Source: Gammaproteobacteria bacterium (GTDB taxonomy: Bacteria; Pseudomonadota; Gammaproteobacteria; Legionellales; Legionellaceae). Taken from it: a stretch of 64,000 nucleotides of DNA. Below are positions 18,601-27,135 of the stretch, piece after piece. The position numbers and the translations under genes were made by a program. Each line of letters starts with the position of its first letter. Positions within the stretch are counted from its first letter, which is position 1. The stretch covers positions 37,985-101,984 of the forward strand of contig JASBUZ010000029.1 in NCBI GenBank assembly GCA_030147635.1. The letters run 5' to 3'. Under the pieces are notes generated by a model, which did not search any database, was not told the origin of the DNA, and saw nothing but the letters and a program-made list of their open reading frames with translations.

Positions 18601-21600
18601 TGAATAGAGGGATAGGGAGCTCTTTGATAAGCGCGCTCTACGAAGGCTTTAAGTTCATCATTGTTTTCACAAGCCGCACTAAGTTCTTTTAATGCTTCGA
18701 GGTCGTAATTTTTATCTGCGTTTAAAACAGCAACTGCAGCACTCAGTAAGTAGGGCTTGTCATGAGTGACTGCCAATAAGCTCTTTAAATCAAGAGGATT
18801 ATTTTGAAAACGTAAACAAAGCGATAAAACTGCATTTTTATCTTCAATCGCTGAAAATTCACTTTGCAGTGAGTCTGTCAGTCTTTTTAATTCACTTAAA
18901 TCCTGGGTTGCTCTGGCAGCAGTCGAGAGCAGTGTCATCAGTTGCTTTTTGGCAATAGGGTTTTCTTTGGCAATGACATGAACTTGTTGTACGAACGCTT
19001 TAAACTGCTCGGTATACTCTGCTATTGAGGCATCAGCATCTATATTGGTTTCGAGTAAAGCAGTGTGAATCAGTGGGTCTATCAGAGTTTCAGAAATGGC
19101 GCGTGGCTTTAGGCTGCGAAAGTTGGGTAAAATATCCCGAATATACGCAATTGTGCGCTCAGGCATGTGAGAAATATCTTTATCTAGCTGACGCTCTGCA
19201 TTCATGAAGCCAATAAAGTCATGACGTCTTTTTCGGCTTTCACGTACCAAGCTGAGTAGTGTGACAATCGGAGGCTCATCTTGATAATCCCGCGGTATTT
19301 CAGATGAGAGATTTTTGGATTCAATCAGTTTTTTTAGAAAAACGTCTTTTTCAACCTCATCGGGAATAGCATCATACTGCCCGATAATTTTTTGAGCGAT
19401 ATCGTCATAGTATCTGCAGTTTTTAGTACTCCGTAAGAACTTTAAAACACCATCAGCCTGAGAACGGAACTTTTGTTTGATTTCGGTTTCTAACTTTACT
19501 GGAATCGCATCGCTGCCGTATGTTTTTAAAAATTGTTGAGGGAGGTGCGCGCGAATATGCTCATGAGATTTGATAACCTCAATGACTGGGCGTTCATCTG
19601 CTTTAACAGCCTCAATGAGACTCCGTAAGTCTTCATGAGTCAGTGTGGAGTTTGCACCACCAAAGTCTAAGGCACGGAGAATTTCGAAACACTCGTGCAT
19701 TCGCTCTTTATTAGGGATTTCTGTGAGTTCTGACCCCATCCCTGCAGTTTGTTGATCTCTTCTCGGAAGAGCAGCAATGATGTTTTCAACCTGACTCTCT
19801 TTTAGATTGAAGTTACTAATCAATGCTGAAAGTTGCTGTGTATATCGCTTAGTTTTGTTTTGAAGTAAGTCGAATTTTTCTTGAAGTTTTTCTTTTTCTT
19901 CTTGTGCTTCTTGAAGTGCTTGAAGCCGTTCCATCATATCCGGGTTGGGTGTATCCGTTACTTTTTCTAACCGCTCAATTCTTTGTTCGAGCCCTTGAAG
20001 TTCTAGCTCCAGCTTGTCTCGCGCATAGTGGTCAGGATCGTTTGAACGTTCTAGATGTCCATTGACTGCCTTGACAATTTTTTGAACTGTTTCAATATGT
20101 TCGAAGAATAGCTCTGGGTTTTGATAGGCATCTTCGGTGTAATGCGCCATACCTCCATAAATGCAGTTACCATATGCCTCTACATAAGTATTCAGTTTTT
20201 TGTTAGTCTCCTTGAGCTTACCAACAGTTTCTATCATTTTTGCTACATTGAGCCTCGGCTCAGCACAGGAAGCAATCAATGCGACGAGTCGACTGAGTAG
20301 CGGAAATTTGGGTGGGGTTTCCAGTTCGTTTAGTGTTTTTAATAGTTCAACTTTGAGTTCCAGTGTTCTCGCTTTAGAAAGTAACGGAACATGGATACCA
20401 TTGATGCTGCTTAATAAATCATCCACGTAGCGTGTGGCTTCTGCTTCTGGAAGCTTTTCTACATTTTCCTTTAAGCCTGTTGTTGCATTTCTAAGTAGCC
20501 CATACAATTGATTTTGTAACTTAATATCAAGAGGTCCAATTTCACGCTGAAAGTGCCGATAGAATCCGAGAGGAAGCTGCTCGCCTGGTGGCTGAAAAGC
20601 AACTATTCTGAAAAAGCTTTCTTTTGTTGTTGTGGCAGCTTTAGGTAGATAGTGAGTGGCGGTGGGATTGCTTTCTATTTCACTCTGTTGGTTAATTTGC
20701 ATCTCGGGCGTAATGAAAGCCCAAATCTTATCACCTTGGGTGGCGAGTGCATTAACAGCCCCGGCACCTGATAAATCAAGACCGGTGATTATTTCCCACT
20801 GGGCAAGTCGATTCGTCTCATCCACATACTCTAAAATGTAAAGCATACGTGAGAGCGCTGAGGGCAAGCTTTTGACGCCTTGAAAGTTTGGATTTTCATA
20901 GAAGCTAAATTGCCTTCCTTCTGGAAGGGGAATATGTTCTAAACGCTCTTTAAATGCTTTGAAAGCATTAATTTGATCAACTAAGTTCACATCACCTTGC
21001 ACGCTGGCGTGTTGTGTCAGCAAACTTAAAAACCAAGCCTTTTCATTCTCAGGTAACCTATCCACAGATTGAAGTGCAGTTTCAAAGTGACTGTCTATAC
21101 AGAACGCATAACTGCTTGCCCCCGAGAATAGGATGTCATGCAGCTCATCAAAATTTGGATTGTTTTGCTGAAGTGCAATCAATTTATCTAAGCCTGCTTC
21201 ACCGTGTGTGATATAGAGCTGGATGAGTGCATCAAGATTTATCTGAGGGATTCGTTCTTGAAGTGCTGTTATTTGGGATGCGTTATCACTGAGTCGATTT
21301 AAAAAAGCGAGTTTCTCACGCTTGCTTGCAGATTGATTTGGAACGAGATTTCGTCGGTATTCTTCTGCTTTTTCTCTATCAAATGGATTAGCTATATCTG
21401 CAGGAAGGCCTTGGTCAAGCTTTTGCATTTGCTTGTAGGTAAGCGGTGCTCGGGTTGGGGGAGGTAATATTTGAACGCGGAGCGGGTCGTTAACTGTTGA
21501 ATTTTTTAAAGCTTCATCGTAGCCAATTTTGAGCTCTGGATCAGAGGTTACAATGACAAATCCAGCAGGAAGTCGCTTTAAGTCAAGACCATACTGAAAC

Positions 21601-23246
21601 TGCTCGTAATGTGCGACAAGTACTTCGCAAGCGCTATGGGAGAACTTGTGATTATGGCCACAGGCACCAGGTGAGAGAGTGCCAAACCAGTTGCTAAACA
21701 TACGATCATTTTCGTCTGGTGTGTTTGGGCCAGGATATCTGGAAGGCCACTTAAGAACTCTACCTCCTGACACCCGGCCACTGAAGCCTTTTTTATGGTA
21801 GAAAGAATCAAGTTCAGCAGTCTCAGTGTTTAAGCTGCTTTCTTGATCTGCTTCTTGATCTGATTGCACTTCAGCATCGTGTTCTACCTCTTCTTCTTCC
21901 TCCTCTTCCTCTTCTTCTTCCTCCTCGAGTTCGACATCCACGTCTGGCATTGTGCTTGTTTGGCCTCTCATTTGTGCCGGGCGTTTAGGTGTTGAGGGTG
22001 TTTTTTCTGCTTTTTCTACAAGCTCACCCGTGAGTTTTTTGATATGCTTATCTCGAATTCTGTCAGTCAGAATTTCATCTAGTTGTCTTTGGCGCGCATC
22101 TTTTGGGGTTAGTTCGATATCAATCGCAATTTCAGGCGTATTCTCTACGAGCATAACTAAATCATGTATTGCTTGGTCGCTTTCTAGGACTAGTCCAACA
22201 GTTTCAGCGTTGGATTCAGAGAGTCGAATTAGGACTTGTTTTAGCGATGAAAAAAAAGGTTCATCAAAAATATTTTGGTCGCGTAAATCAAGGGTGATCT
22301 TGTTGAAAGGAAGTTGGTGATAGTCGCTGCAATAGCTAGCAATCCCCCATAATGATTCACTAGATTTATCGCAGTCTAGTATTAACTCATCGAGCGGTTT
22401 TGCTGTTTGTGCTTTTTTAAGTTTTTCATGCGCTAAACTTAGAAATTGCTCATAGTCAGCACTATTAAGTGCAGGGTTGTCTGGCAGCAAGCGGGGAAAT
22501 TTAAGAGACCGCTTATTGAGTACTAGCTCGTCAATACTTGTCCTAACGAGCTCATGCTCATCTGGGATAATTAGCGTAAAATCCGCTTTAAAGTCATCAA
22601 CTGTTTTTCCCGCACGTTGTAGTTCTTCTTCTGGAATATGTTCTAGTTGTGTTTTATAAAACTGCTGAATGAATTTATCTATATTGTCAGGTGAGTTATC
22701 AAAGTGTGATTTATAAATATTGTACAAGCGCTGATAGACGAGAATAGGATTAGCTTCAGCACCTGATATAAAAGCCTCAGGGAGGTAGCCTTGAATACGA
22801 TTGTAGACCAAAAAGCGCTGAATATCGCGAACAGTGAGTGCTTCATTGGGTCTCAGTTCGCTCCGCAGGAATTTTTCCTGAATCCCTCTATCTTCAGGCC
22901 GGCCTGCCAAGGCAAGGCTAATTTGTGCTTCTTTTGCCTCTGCTACTGCTTGTAAGAACATCATGAGCATAGTCGTAAAAACACCTGCTTCACCACCATG
23001 CATTTCTGCATTTGGGTCTTCGGGGTTATACTCCCAACTCATAAGCTCCTGATGAACGGCGCTTAATTTATCATAACTGAGTTTGTCTAGTTCATAGGTG
23101 CGGCTAAGATATGAAGGGAGCTGCTCTACTGAGAGCTTTTTTCCTTCCTGAGCTGATGCTTCAAACGCCTGCTCTAAACGGTTAAAGTACTCAATTCTGT
23201 CTTTTCCTGCACGGACTTGTTGCAGTTCGTCAACTGAGCGACTCAT
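15624..23246 (-). CDS. Giant SecA-like ATPase/helicase protein (about 2540 residues)
   Basis: A SecA-like motor lies in the last third: Walker A in IGTGEGKSRIMM near 1692, motif II LLLDEADKAYFD near 1795, then the second RecA lobe with AVTGTPGSD, PILIFCEND, ISTGMIGRGTDIPL near 2122 and MIGRSGRFGAKG near 2160, matching SecA AGRGTD and RGRSGRQG. About 1690 residues of mostly helical sequence precede it, with a poly-Glu tract (near 434-450) and a coiled coil (about 1080-1150). The C-terminus is acidic and ends in Lys/Glu-rich sequence. It lacks a SecA zinc tail and is almost three times SecA length, so it is not housekeeping SecA. The ATG at 23246 is preferred over a TTG six bases earlier; no clear ribosome site is seen. 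An effector role is inference. Confidence 0.85.
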   Translation of the reverse strand: MSRSVDELQQVRAGKDRIEYFNRLEQAFEASAQEGKKLSVEQLPSYLSRTYELDKLSYDKLSAVHQELMSWEYNPEDPNAEMHGGEAGVFTTMLMMFLQAVAEAKEAQISLALAGRPEDRGIQEKFLRSELRPNEALTVRDIQRFLVYNRIQGYLPEAFISGAEANPILVYQRLYNIYKSHFDNSPDNIDKFIQQFYKTQLEHIPEEELQRAGKTVDDFKADFTLIIPDEHELVRTSIDELVLNKRSLKFPRLLPDNPALNSADYEQFLSLAHEKLKKAQTAKPLDELILDCDKSSESLWGIASYCSDYHQLPFNKITLDLRDQNIFDEPFFSSLKQVLIRLSESNAETVGLVLESDQAIHDLVMLVENTPEIAIDIELTPKDARQRQLDEILTDRIRDKHIKKLTGELVEKAEKTPSTPKRPAQMRGQTSTMPDVDVELEEEEEEEEEEEEEVEHDAEVQSDQEADQESSLNTETAELDSFYHKKGFSGRVSGGRVLKWPSRYPGPNTPDENDRMFSNWFGTLSPGACGHNHKFSHSACEVLVAHYEQFQYGLDLKRLPAGFVIVTSDPELKIGYDEALKNSTVNDPLRVQILPPPTRAPLTYKQMQKLDQGLPADIANPFDREKAEEYRRNLVPNQSASKREKLAFLNRLSDNASQITALQERIPQINLDALIQLYITHGEAGLDKLIALQQNNPNFDELHDILFSGASSYAFCIDSHFETALQSVDRLPENEKAWFLSLLTQHASVQGDVNLVDQINAFKAFKERLEHIPLPEGRQFSFYENPNFQGVKSLPSALSRMLYILEYVDETNRLAQWEIITGLDLSGAGAVNALATQGDKIWAFITPEMQINQQSEIESNPTATHYLPKAATTTKESFFRIVAFQPPGEQLPLGFYRHFQREIGPLDIKLQNQLYGLLRNATTGLKENVEKLPEAEATRYVDDLLSSINGIHVPLLSKARTLELKVELLKTLNELETPPKFPLLSRLVALIASCAEPRLNVAKMIETVGKLKETNKKLNTYVEAYGNCIYGGMAHYTEDAYQNPELFFEHIETVQKIVKAVNGHLERSNDPDHYARDKLELELQGLEQRIERLEKVTDTPNPDMMERLQALQEAQEEKEKLQEKFDLLQNKTKRYTQQLSALISNFNLKESQVENIIAALPRRDQQTAGMGSELTEIPNKERMHECFEILRALDFGGANSTLTHEDLRSLIEAVKADERPVIEVIKSHEHIRAHLPQQFLKTYGSDAIPVKLETEIKQKFRSQADGVLKFLRSTKNCRYYDDIAQKIIGQYDAIPDEVEKDVFLKKLIESKNLSSEIPRDYQDEPPIVTLLSLVRESRKRRHDFIGFMNAERQLDKDISHMPERTIAYIRDILPNFRSLKPRAISETLIDPLIHTALLETNIDADASIAEYTEQFKAFVQQVHVIAKENPIAKKQLMTLLSTAARATQDLSELKRLTDSLQSEFSAIEDKNAVLSLCLRFQNNPLDLKSLLAVTHDKPYLLSAAVAVLNADKNYDLEALKELSAACENNDELKAFVERAYQRAPYPSIQQVLEWHQSGELEARYQLFDKFPAHREKESGFDAAKARDQLAKMEASGLEPGLIDVGAFEDLTLKMRTKSSDKVLAEFQIAGETKPPNYEILVAAAAELLHRSKGYDAPAYTGGDYKLGSSMELNTTQYLSILTSLKSGTHVTSQIGTGEGKSRIMMVSAACQQALGGTVDFVTSDITLAYRDFVEYKPFFDMVGARSSMVLGNSDFSAYQRGGINFSDSDNLQLIRNRAAVQGKLDLVLAKDSTERTLLLDEADKAYFDMVNKRVNYSEKGNANIIDMPWMYDLLMTYMMEGRRAQRLYESGNISAIRQDFLKWFKEQNTSPEQGARLDNVNAKKLDEWIDSAHTAKNLQYNKSFSIEADIKTGSRVSSYAKLKADFRTSSGSKFSRGVQQCLHARLNRAKRNPGLETDEALKARLAECETDFHVSDERQIIYSTSSKNHIDLYQDGRVQAVTGTPGSDAEQKEAGQLFGSSSGENMKILKVPRHQGLQRIDSPIQLAKNREQNIAHMLRDIEKAKANNQPILIFCENDVESAALRDALSSAVSINYIHGQMSLTEEQDAVKRAGQAGQVTISTGMIGRGTDIPLDNQAKQNGLNVMVTYLPEERDLEQMIGRSGRFGAKGQTRLYLDKESLKKQLGKESLGAGGYYYNPEAYIKREQAIMTRKKQVDRLVRNRFSDFKKGLQDNFFGTFLPNVPEGDHQKAIEHWTTFVDNIDKEWNRRLPEIQDKLYENPINIPVIQVLLSDYQLEAQKLWVNVRDGVDDPNNHLFDAVPGLNLGETLTKLLEPINEAKLGEHTVYDHYDPAHDGRHVVYTSRMIPLIASLKGWANLLPGVNYPANETRVPFANTRAWLAGRGQIFPNLSFYAQRILTAIISIGDLFRTDTKAEHASTPEEVSKPHSTYDTFRDLGLVRKDSDKEEEVEVEVDLEFHDAQDLDLMPPDEIEQAVAKAREERPEIFQDPVKPEVPPEIAEDLEKKKSKVEKNDEFKPGGP

Positions 23247-23276
23247 AAGCAAATATTTTTGATGACTTGTCTTTAA

Positions 23277-23307
23277 ATTATAGACATTTAATCTATTTTT
23301 TGCTCAA
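23277..23307 (-). promoter_or_regulatory. Candidate promoter for the SecA-like giant
   Basis: On the minus strand a perfect TATAAT (23277-23282) is preceded, 19 bases away, by TTGAGC (23302-23307). The spacer is two bases longer than ideal. It lies about 30 bases upstream of the giant's ATG. Confidence 0.45.
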
Positions 23308-23350
23308 AAGGGGTGGGGTTTATTTATTTGGGACTTTTATCTTTTAAATA

Positions 23351-23359
23351 TGCTAAAAT
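23351..23359 (+). promoter_or_regulatory. Candidate extended -10 promoter for the ccm operon
   Basis: TGCTAAAAT fits TGn plus a TAAAAT -10 hexamer, 25 bases before the ccmC ATG. No good -35 is seen, as is usual for extended -10 promoters. The position excludes the GTG at 23313 as the ccmC start. Confidence 0.4.
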
Positions 23360-23384
23360 TCCGGCCTATTTTGAGGATGGTTTT

Positions 23385-24110
23385 ATGTGGCAATTTTTAT
23401 CTTTTTTAGCCTCTCCAAAAGTATTTTATGAGCGCACAAGTCAGTGGGCACCATGGTTTGGTGTGCTTTCTTTGGTGCTCTTACTTTGTGGGGCTGTTTG
23501 GGGGCTTTGTTTTGCACCTGCGGACTACCAGCAGGGGGATGCTTTTCGCATGCTGTATGTCCATGTGCCAGCCGCCATCATGTCGATGTTTTTGTACGCC
23601 CTAATGGGGGGCTTTAGTCTGAGTTTGCTGGTGTGGCGAGTCAAGCTTGCCGGTGTTTTACTGCGTGCAGCAGCCCCAGTTGGTGCCAGTATGGCGTTTC
23701 TGGCGCTGATTACGGGAAGCCTTTGGGGGAAGCCGATGTGGGGCGCTTGGTGGATATGGGATGCAAGGCTTACGTCTGAGCTTGTGTTATTACTACTTTA
23801 TGTGGCTATTTTAGTGCTTCAACAAGCCTATCCGAACCAAGCCGGTGATAAGCTGGTTGCCATTTTAAGTTTGGTGGGGCTTTTGGATTTGCCGATTATT
23901 CATTATTCAGTGTACTGGTGGAATACCTTGCATCAAGGCTCAAGTATTTTAGCCTTTGCAAAGCCGACCATTCATAGCAGCATGCTTTATCCGCTGCTTT
24001 TGATGATAGCGGGCTTCTTATTGTATGCCTTTTTTATCATGAGCCTGAAAGCGCGCAACCTTGTGTTGCTGCGTGAGCGTCGCGCTAAATGGGTTCAAGC
24101 TTTAATTTAA
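23385..24110 (+). CDS. ccmC: Haem exporter/handling protein CcmC
   Basis: About 241 residues with six membrane segments. It carries the haem-handling Trp-rich motif WGAWWIWDARLTSEL and the flanking His residues (HVPAA, IHYSVYWWNTLHQG). CcmC loads haem onto the chaperone CcmE in the periplasm. The ATG at 23385, eight bases after GAGG, is chosen over an upstream GTG; it gives the usual CcmC N-terminus. First gene of ccmCDEFGHI; the ABC subunits CcmA and CcmB are not upstream, where the divergent giant gene lies instead. Confidence 0.96.
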   Translation: MWQFLSFLASPKVFYERTSQWAPWFGVLSLVLLLCGAVWGLCFAPADYQQGDAFRMLYVHVPAAIMSMFLYALMGGFSLSLLVWRVKLAGVLLRAAAPVGASMAFLALITGSLWGKPMWGAWWIWDARLTSELVLLLLYVAILVLQQAYPNQAGDKLVAILSLVGLLDLPIIHYSVYWWNTLHQGSSILAFAKPTIHSSMLYPLLLMIAGFLLYAFFIMSLKARNLVLLRERRAKWVQALI

Positions 24111-24120
24111 GAGAAAGAAC

Positions 24121-24282
24121 ATGGATACACTACTACATTGGTTTCAGATGGGGGGCTATGCAAGTTATGTGTGGTCTGCCTATGGTATTGTTTTTTTTGT
24201 GTTTGCCTCACACTTTTTCTATGTGAAGCAACAAAAAAAGCGTGTTTTGAGTCAGTTAAAACGTTGGGTTAAAAGTCTGTAA
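24121..24282 (+). CDS. ccmD: Haem exporter protein CcmD (small membrane protein)
   Basis: A 53-residue reading frame beginning MDTLLHWFQMGGYASYVWSA, with one membrane helix (about 18-35) and a basic C-terminal tail (KQQKKRVLSQLKR). Length, the GGYxxYVWxxY motif and position between ccmC and ccmE identify CcmD, which helps release holo-CcmE from CcmABC. It is ten bases after ccmC, and its stop overlaps the ccmE start as TAATG. Confidence 0.93.
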   Translation: MDTLLHWFQMGGYASYVWSAYGIVFFVFASHFFYVKQQKKRVLSQLKRWVKSL

Positions 24283-24728
24283 TGCATCCAGTTCGCCAAA
24301 AGAAATTGATTAAACTCTTAATCCCTATGCTTGTACTTTCAGCGGTGGTGGCCTTGGTGATGTATGCGCTCCGGCAAAACATCAGCTTGTTTTATACGCC
24401 GACTGAAGTCCTGCAAGGTGAGGTACCTAAAGCTGCTCATATTCGCATGGGAGGTCAGGTGGTTGAGGGTAGTGTAGTACGTGGCAAGGACTTGGAGGTG
24501 CAGTTTAAGCTCACTGATACCAATCAAGAGATTTTGGTCAGCTACCGTGGACTGCTTCCTGACTTGTTCCGTGAGGGGCAGGGACTGGTGGTTGACGGCA
24601 TGCTCGCAGAACCTGGACACTTTAAAGCCGACCGCGTGCTTGCCAAGCATGATGAAAACTATATGCCTCCTGAAGCGCGAGAGGCATTAGTCAAAGGCGC
24701 TGCAGCACAAAAAGAGGCGCAGCTATGA
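24282..24728 (+). CDS. ccmE: Cytochrome c-type biogenesis haem chaperone CcmE
   Basis: 148 residues: a single N-terminal membrane anchor (about 12-30) and a periplasmic beta-barrel. The haem-attachment His lies in VLAKHDENYMPPE, matching the family HxxxY motif, and VSYRGLLPDLFREGQG is conserved. It accepts haem from CcmC and delivers it to CcmF. It overlaps ccmD and ccmF by one and four bases respectively. Confidence 0.97.
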   Translation: MHPVRQKKLIKLLIPMLVLSAVVALVMYALRQNISLFYTPTEVLQGEVPKAAHIRMGGQVVEGSVVRGKDLEVQFKLTDTNQEILVSYRGLLPDLFREGQGLVVDGMLAEPGHFKADRVLAKHDENYMPPEAREALVKGAAAQKEAQL

Positions 24729-26608
24729 TTCCAGAGCTTGGCACTTTTTTTCTGATTCTGGCCTTGTTATTTGCATTTCTTTTAGTGTTTTCGCCAAAAT
24801 CAGCCACTTATTATGTCTTGGCAGAAGGGGGAGCTGTTGTACTCGCGTATGCCTGCTTAACACTTAGTTTTTTGCTTGATGATTTTACTGTGCGTTATGT
24901 GCTGCTCAATAGCAGTACGTCCTTGCCTTGGTTTTATAAACTCTGTGCGGTTTGGGGTGGGCATGAAGGCTCGATGCTGTTGTGGGTATTGATTCTAATA
25001 GGGTGGATGGTTGCGATTGTGTTATTCAGTCGTCGCTTAGAGCGTGTGTTTTATGAGCGTGTGCTTGTGGTTTTGGGGGCTTTAAGTATTGGATTTTTGC
25101 TGTTTTTGCTTTGTACCTCAAACCCATTCTTACGCCAGTTTGAAGTACTGAATAGTACAGGGCGTGATTTAAACCCACTCTTGCAAGATCCAGGTTTTTT
25201 ATTTCATCCCCCAATGCTCTATATGGGCTATGTTGGTTTTGCTGTGGCTTTTGCACTTGCTATTGCAGCGCTTTGGCTTGGCCGAGTAGAAGTCGTATGG
25301 GCAAGCTGGGCGCGCCCCTGGACGCTTGCTGCCTGGTGTTGCTTAACCATCGGGATTACCCTTGGCAGTTGGTGGGCGTATCGCGAGCTTGGCTGGGGCG
25401 GCTGGTGGTTTTGGGACCCGGTTGAAAATGCATCGTTTATGCCTTGGCTGGTTGGCACAGCACTATTACATTCGTTGGTAGTGAACGAAAAGCGCGGGCA
25501 ACTTAAAGCTTGGACAGTACTCTTGGCGATTACTGCCTTTTCACTCAGTTTAATCGGTACTTTTTTGGTGCGCTCAGGCGTTTTAACTTCAGTGCACGCG
25601 TTTGCGGTTGACCCCGCACGTGGACTTTATATCCTACTTTTTTTGATGGTTGTGGTTGGTGGCTCACTTGGGTTGTTTGCTTTTCGAGTCGATACCTTAA
25701 GGGAACGAGAAAAGCCTTTTTTAGTCTCCAGAGAAGGGGGGTTACTGCTTAATAACGTATTTTTGAGTGTGTCGATGCTGACAGTACTTCTGGGTACAGT
25801 TTATCCTTTGCTGATTGATGCATTGAAGCTTGGCAAGCTTTCGGTGGGGGCGCCTTACTTTAATGCGGTTTTTGTGCCACTGATGTTGCCAGTTCTCGCT
25901 TTAATGGGGCTTGGTGTGAATAGTCGCTTCAGACAAGAACAGTGGAGTCGGTTATGCGCTTCATTGCAATATGCGTTTTTGTTGAGCCTATGCTCGCCAC
26001 TGTTTATTTTTTTGTGGCTTAAAAAACCGATTCAACCGCTTGTTTTTTTAGGACTTGCATTGGGAGCATGGATTATTCTCGCAACCGTGAAGAGCTTACA
26101 AACCCGACTAAAAACGCACAAGCTGCGCCAAGTGGGCCTGCGATTTTGGGGAATGTTCTTTGCCCACATTGGTGTTGCAGTTACCGTGCTTGGGATTAGC
26201 TTAACCTCAGGCTTTGGTGTGGAAGAAGATATTAAACTGACCCCGGGTGAAGTGATGCAATGGTCGGGCTTTGAGGTGCAAATCGATGAAGTCTCAGACT
26301 TAAAAGGCCCCAATTACACTGGAACACGTGCTTGCTTTAAGCTTGACAAAGCCAATTGGCATACCATCATTTGTCCCGAGAAGCGTATTTATGACGTGAG
26401 CCGTATGGTCATGAGTGATGCAGGAATTCACGCGGGCTTTTTACGAGACATTTATATTGCCTTAGGAGAGCACTTGGAGCGTGGTGCTTGGTCACTGAGG
26501 TTGATGTATAAGCCTGGTGTGCGCTGGATTTGGGCTGGAGGCTTTTTGATTTTACTAGGTGGCCTCTTTGCGCTTGTCAGTGGCCCTTTGGTGAGGAAAA
26601 CAAAATGA
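24725..26608 (+). CDS. ccmF: Cytochrome c haem lyase subunit CcmF
   Basis: 627 residues with many membrane helices. The Trp-rich haem-binding motif GGWWFWDPVENASFMPWL and periplasmic His residues (WGGHEGSMLLW, FHPPMLYMGY) are intact. With CcmH and CcmI it attaches haem covalently to apocytochrome c at the periplasmic face. The start overlaps ccmE (ATGA) and the stop overlaps ccmG (ATGA). Confidence 0.97.
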   Translation: MIPELGTFFLILALLFAFLLVFSPKSATYYVLAEGGAVVLAYACLTLSFLLDDFTVRYVLLNSSTSLPWFYKLCAVWGGHEGSMLLWVLILIGWMVAIVLFSRRLERVFYERVLVVLGALSIGFLLFLLCTSNPFLRQFEVLNSTGRDLNPLLQDPGFLFHPPMLYMGYVGFAVAFALAIAALWLGRVEVVWASWARPWTLAAWCCLTIGITLGSWWAYRELGWGGWWFWDPVENASFMPWLVGTALLHSLVVNEKRGQLKAWTVLLAITAFSLSLIGTFLVRSGVLTSVHAFAVDPARGLYILLFLMVVVGGSLGLFAFRVDTLREREKPFLVSREGGLLLNNVFLSVSMLTVLLGTVYPLLIDALKLGKLSVGAPYFNAVFVPLMLPVLALMGLGVNSRFRQEQWSRLCASLQYAFLLSLCSPLFIFLWLKKPIQPLVFLGLALGAWIILATVKSLQTRLKTHKLRQVGLRFWGMFFAHIGVAVTVLGISLTSGFGVEEDIKLTPGEVMQWSGFEVQIDEVSDLKGPNYTGTRACFKLDKANWHTIICPEKRIYDVSRMVMSDAGIHAGFLRDIYIALGEHLERGAWSLRLMYKPGVRWIWAGGFLILLGGLFALVSGPLVRKTK

Positions 26609-27135
26609 AGCGTTACTTAACCTGGGGGCTTATGCCCATGGTTTTATTTGGAGTGCTGGCCATTTTTTTCTGGCGCGGTTTATCACTGAATCCAGGTGAG
26701 TTGCCTGCAGCACGACTCGATCAAAAACTGCCGGCGTTTGAAACGCCAGTATTGGGTGACAAAATGCGGTTGTTCTCGGCACAGAGTATGCAGGGGCATC
26801 CAGCCGTACTACATGTATTTGCCAGCTGGTGTGAGGTGTGTGCAGAAGAGCAAGTCTTTTTATTGAAGCTTGCTGATAATGGGGTGCCGCTCTACGGTTT
26901 AAATTACAAAGATGATCCATTTGATGCGATGCGCTGGCTACAAACTTGGGGTAATCCATACCGATTAATTGGCACAGATAGAGGTGGGCATATAGGGATT
27001 AATTTGGGGGTGTATGGCACGCCTGAGACTTTTCTTGTTGATGCCAACGGATTTATTCGTTACCGCCATGTTGGGGCTTTAACAGCAAGTGCATGGAACG
27101 ATGTTTTAAAGTCTAAGTGGGAGGCATTGTTGTGA
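26605..27135 (+). CDS. ccmG: Thiol:disulfide interchange protein CcmG (DsbE)
   Basis: 176 residues: an N-terminal membrane anchor (about 5-25) and a thioredoxin fold with active site ASWCEVCAEE and the cis-Pro segment YGTPETF. It keeps the apocytochrome CXXCH cysteines reduced for haem ligation. The ATG at 26605 overlaps the ccmF stop and is preceded by GAGG; earlier in-frame codons would extend into ccmF. Confidence 0.96.
   Translation: MKRYLTWGLMPMVLFGVLAIFFWRGLSLNPGELPAARLDQKLPAFETPVLGDKMRLFSAQSMQGHPAVLHVFASWCEVCAEEQVFLLKLADNGVPLYGLNYKDDPFDAMRWLQTWGNPYRLIGTDRGGHIGINLGVYGTPETFLVDANGFIRYRHVGALTASAWNDVLKSKWEALL

Noticed and set aside
15624-23246. Calling the giant protein housekeeping SecA
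   Set aside because: Length is nearly three times SecA, the motor lies at the C-terminal side, and the SecA zinc tail and N-terminal start pattern are missing.
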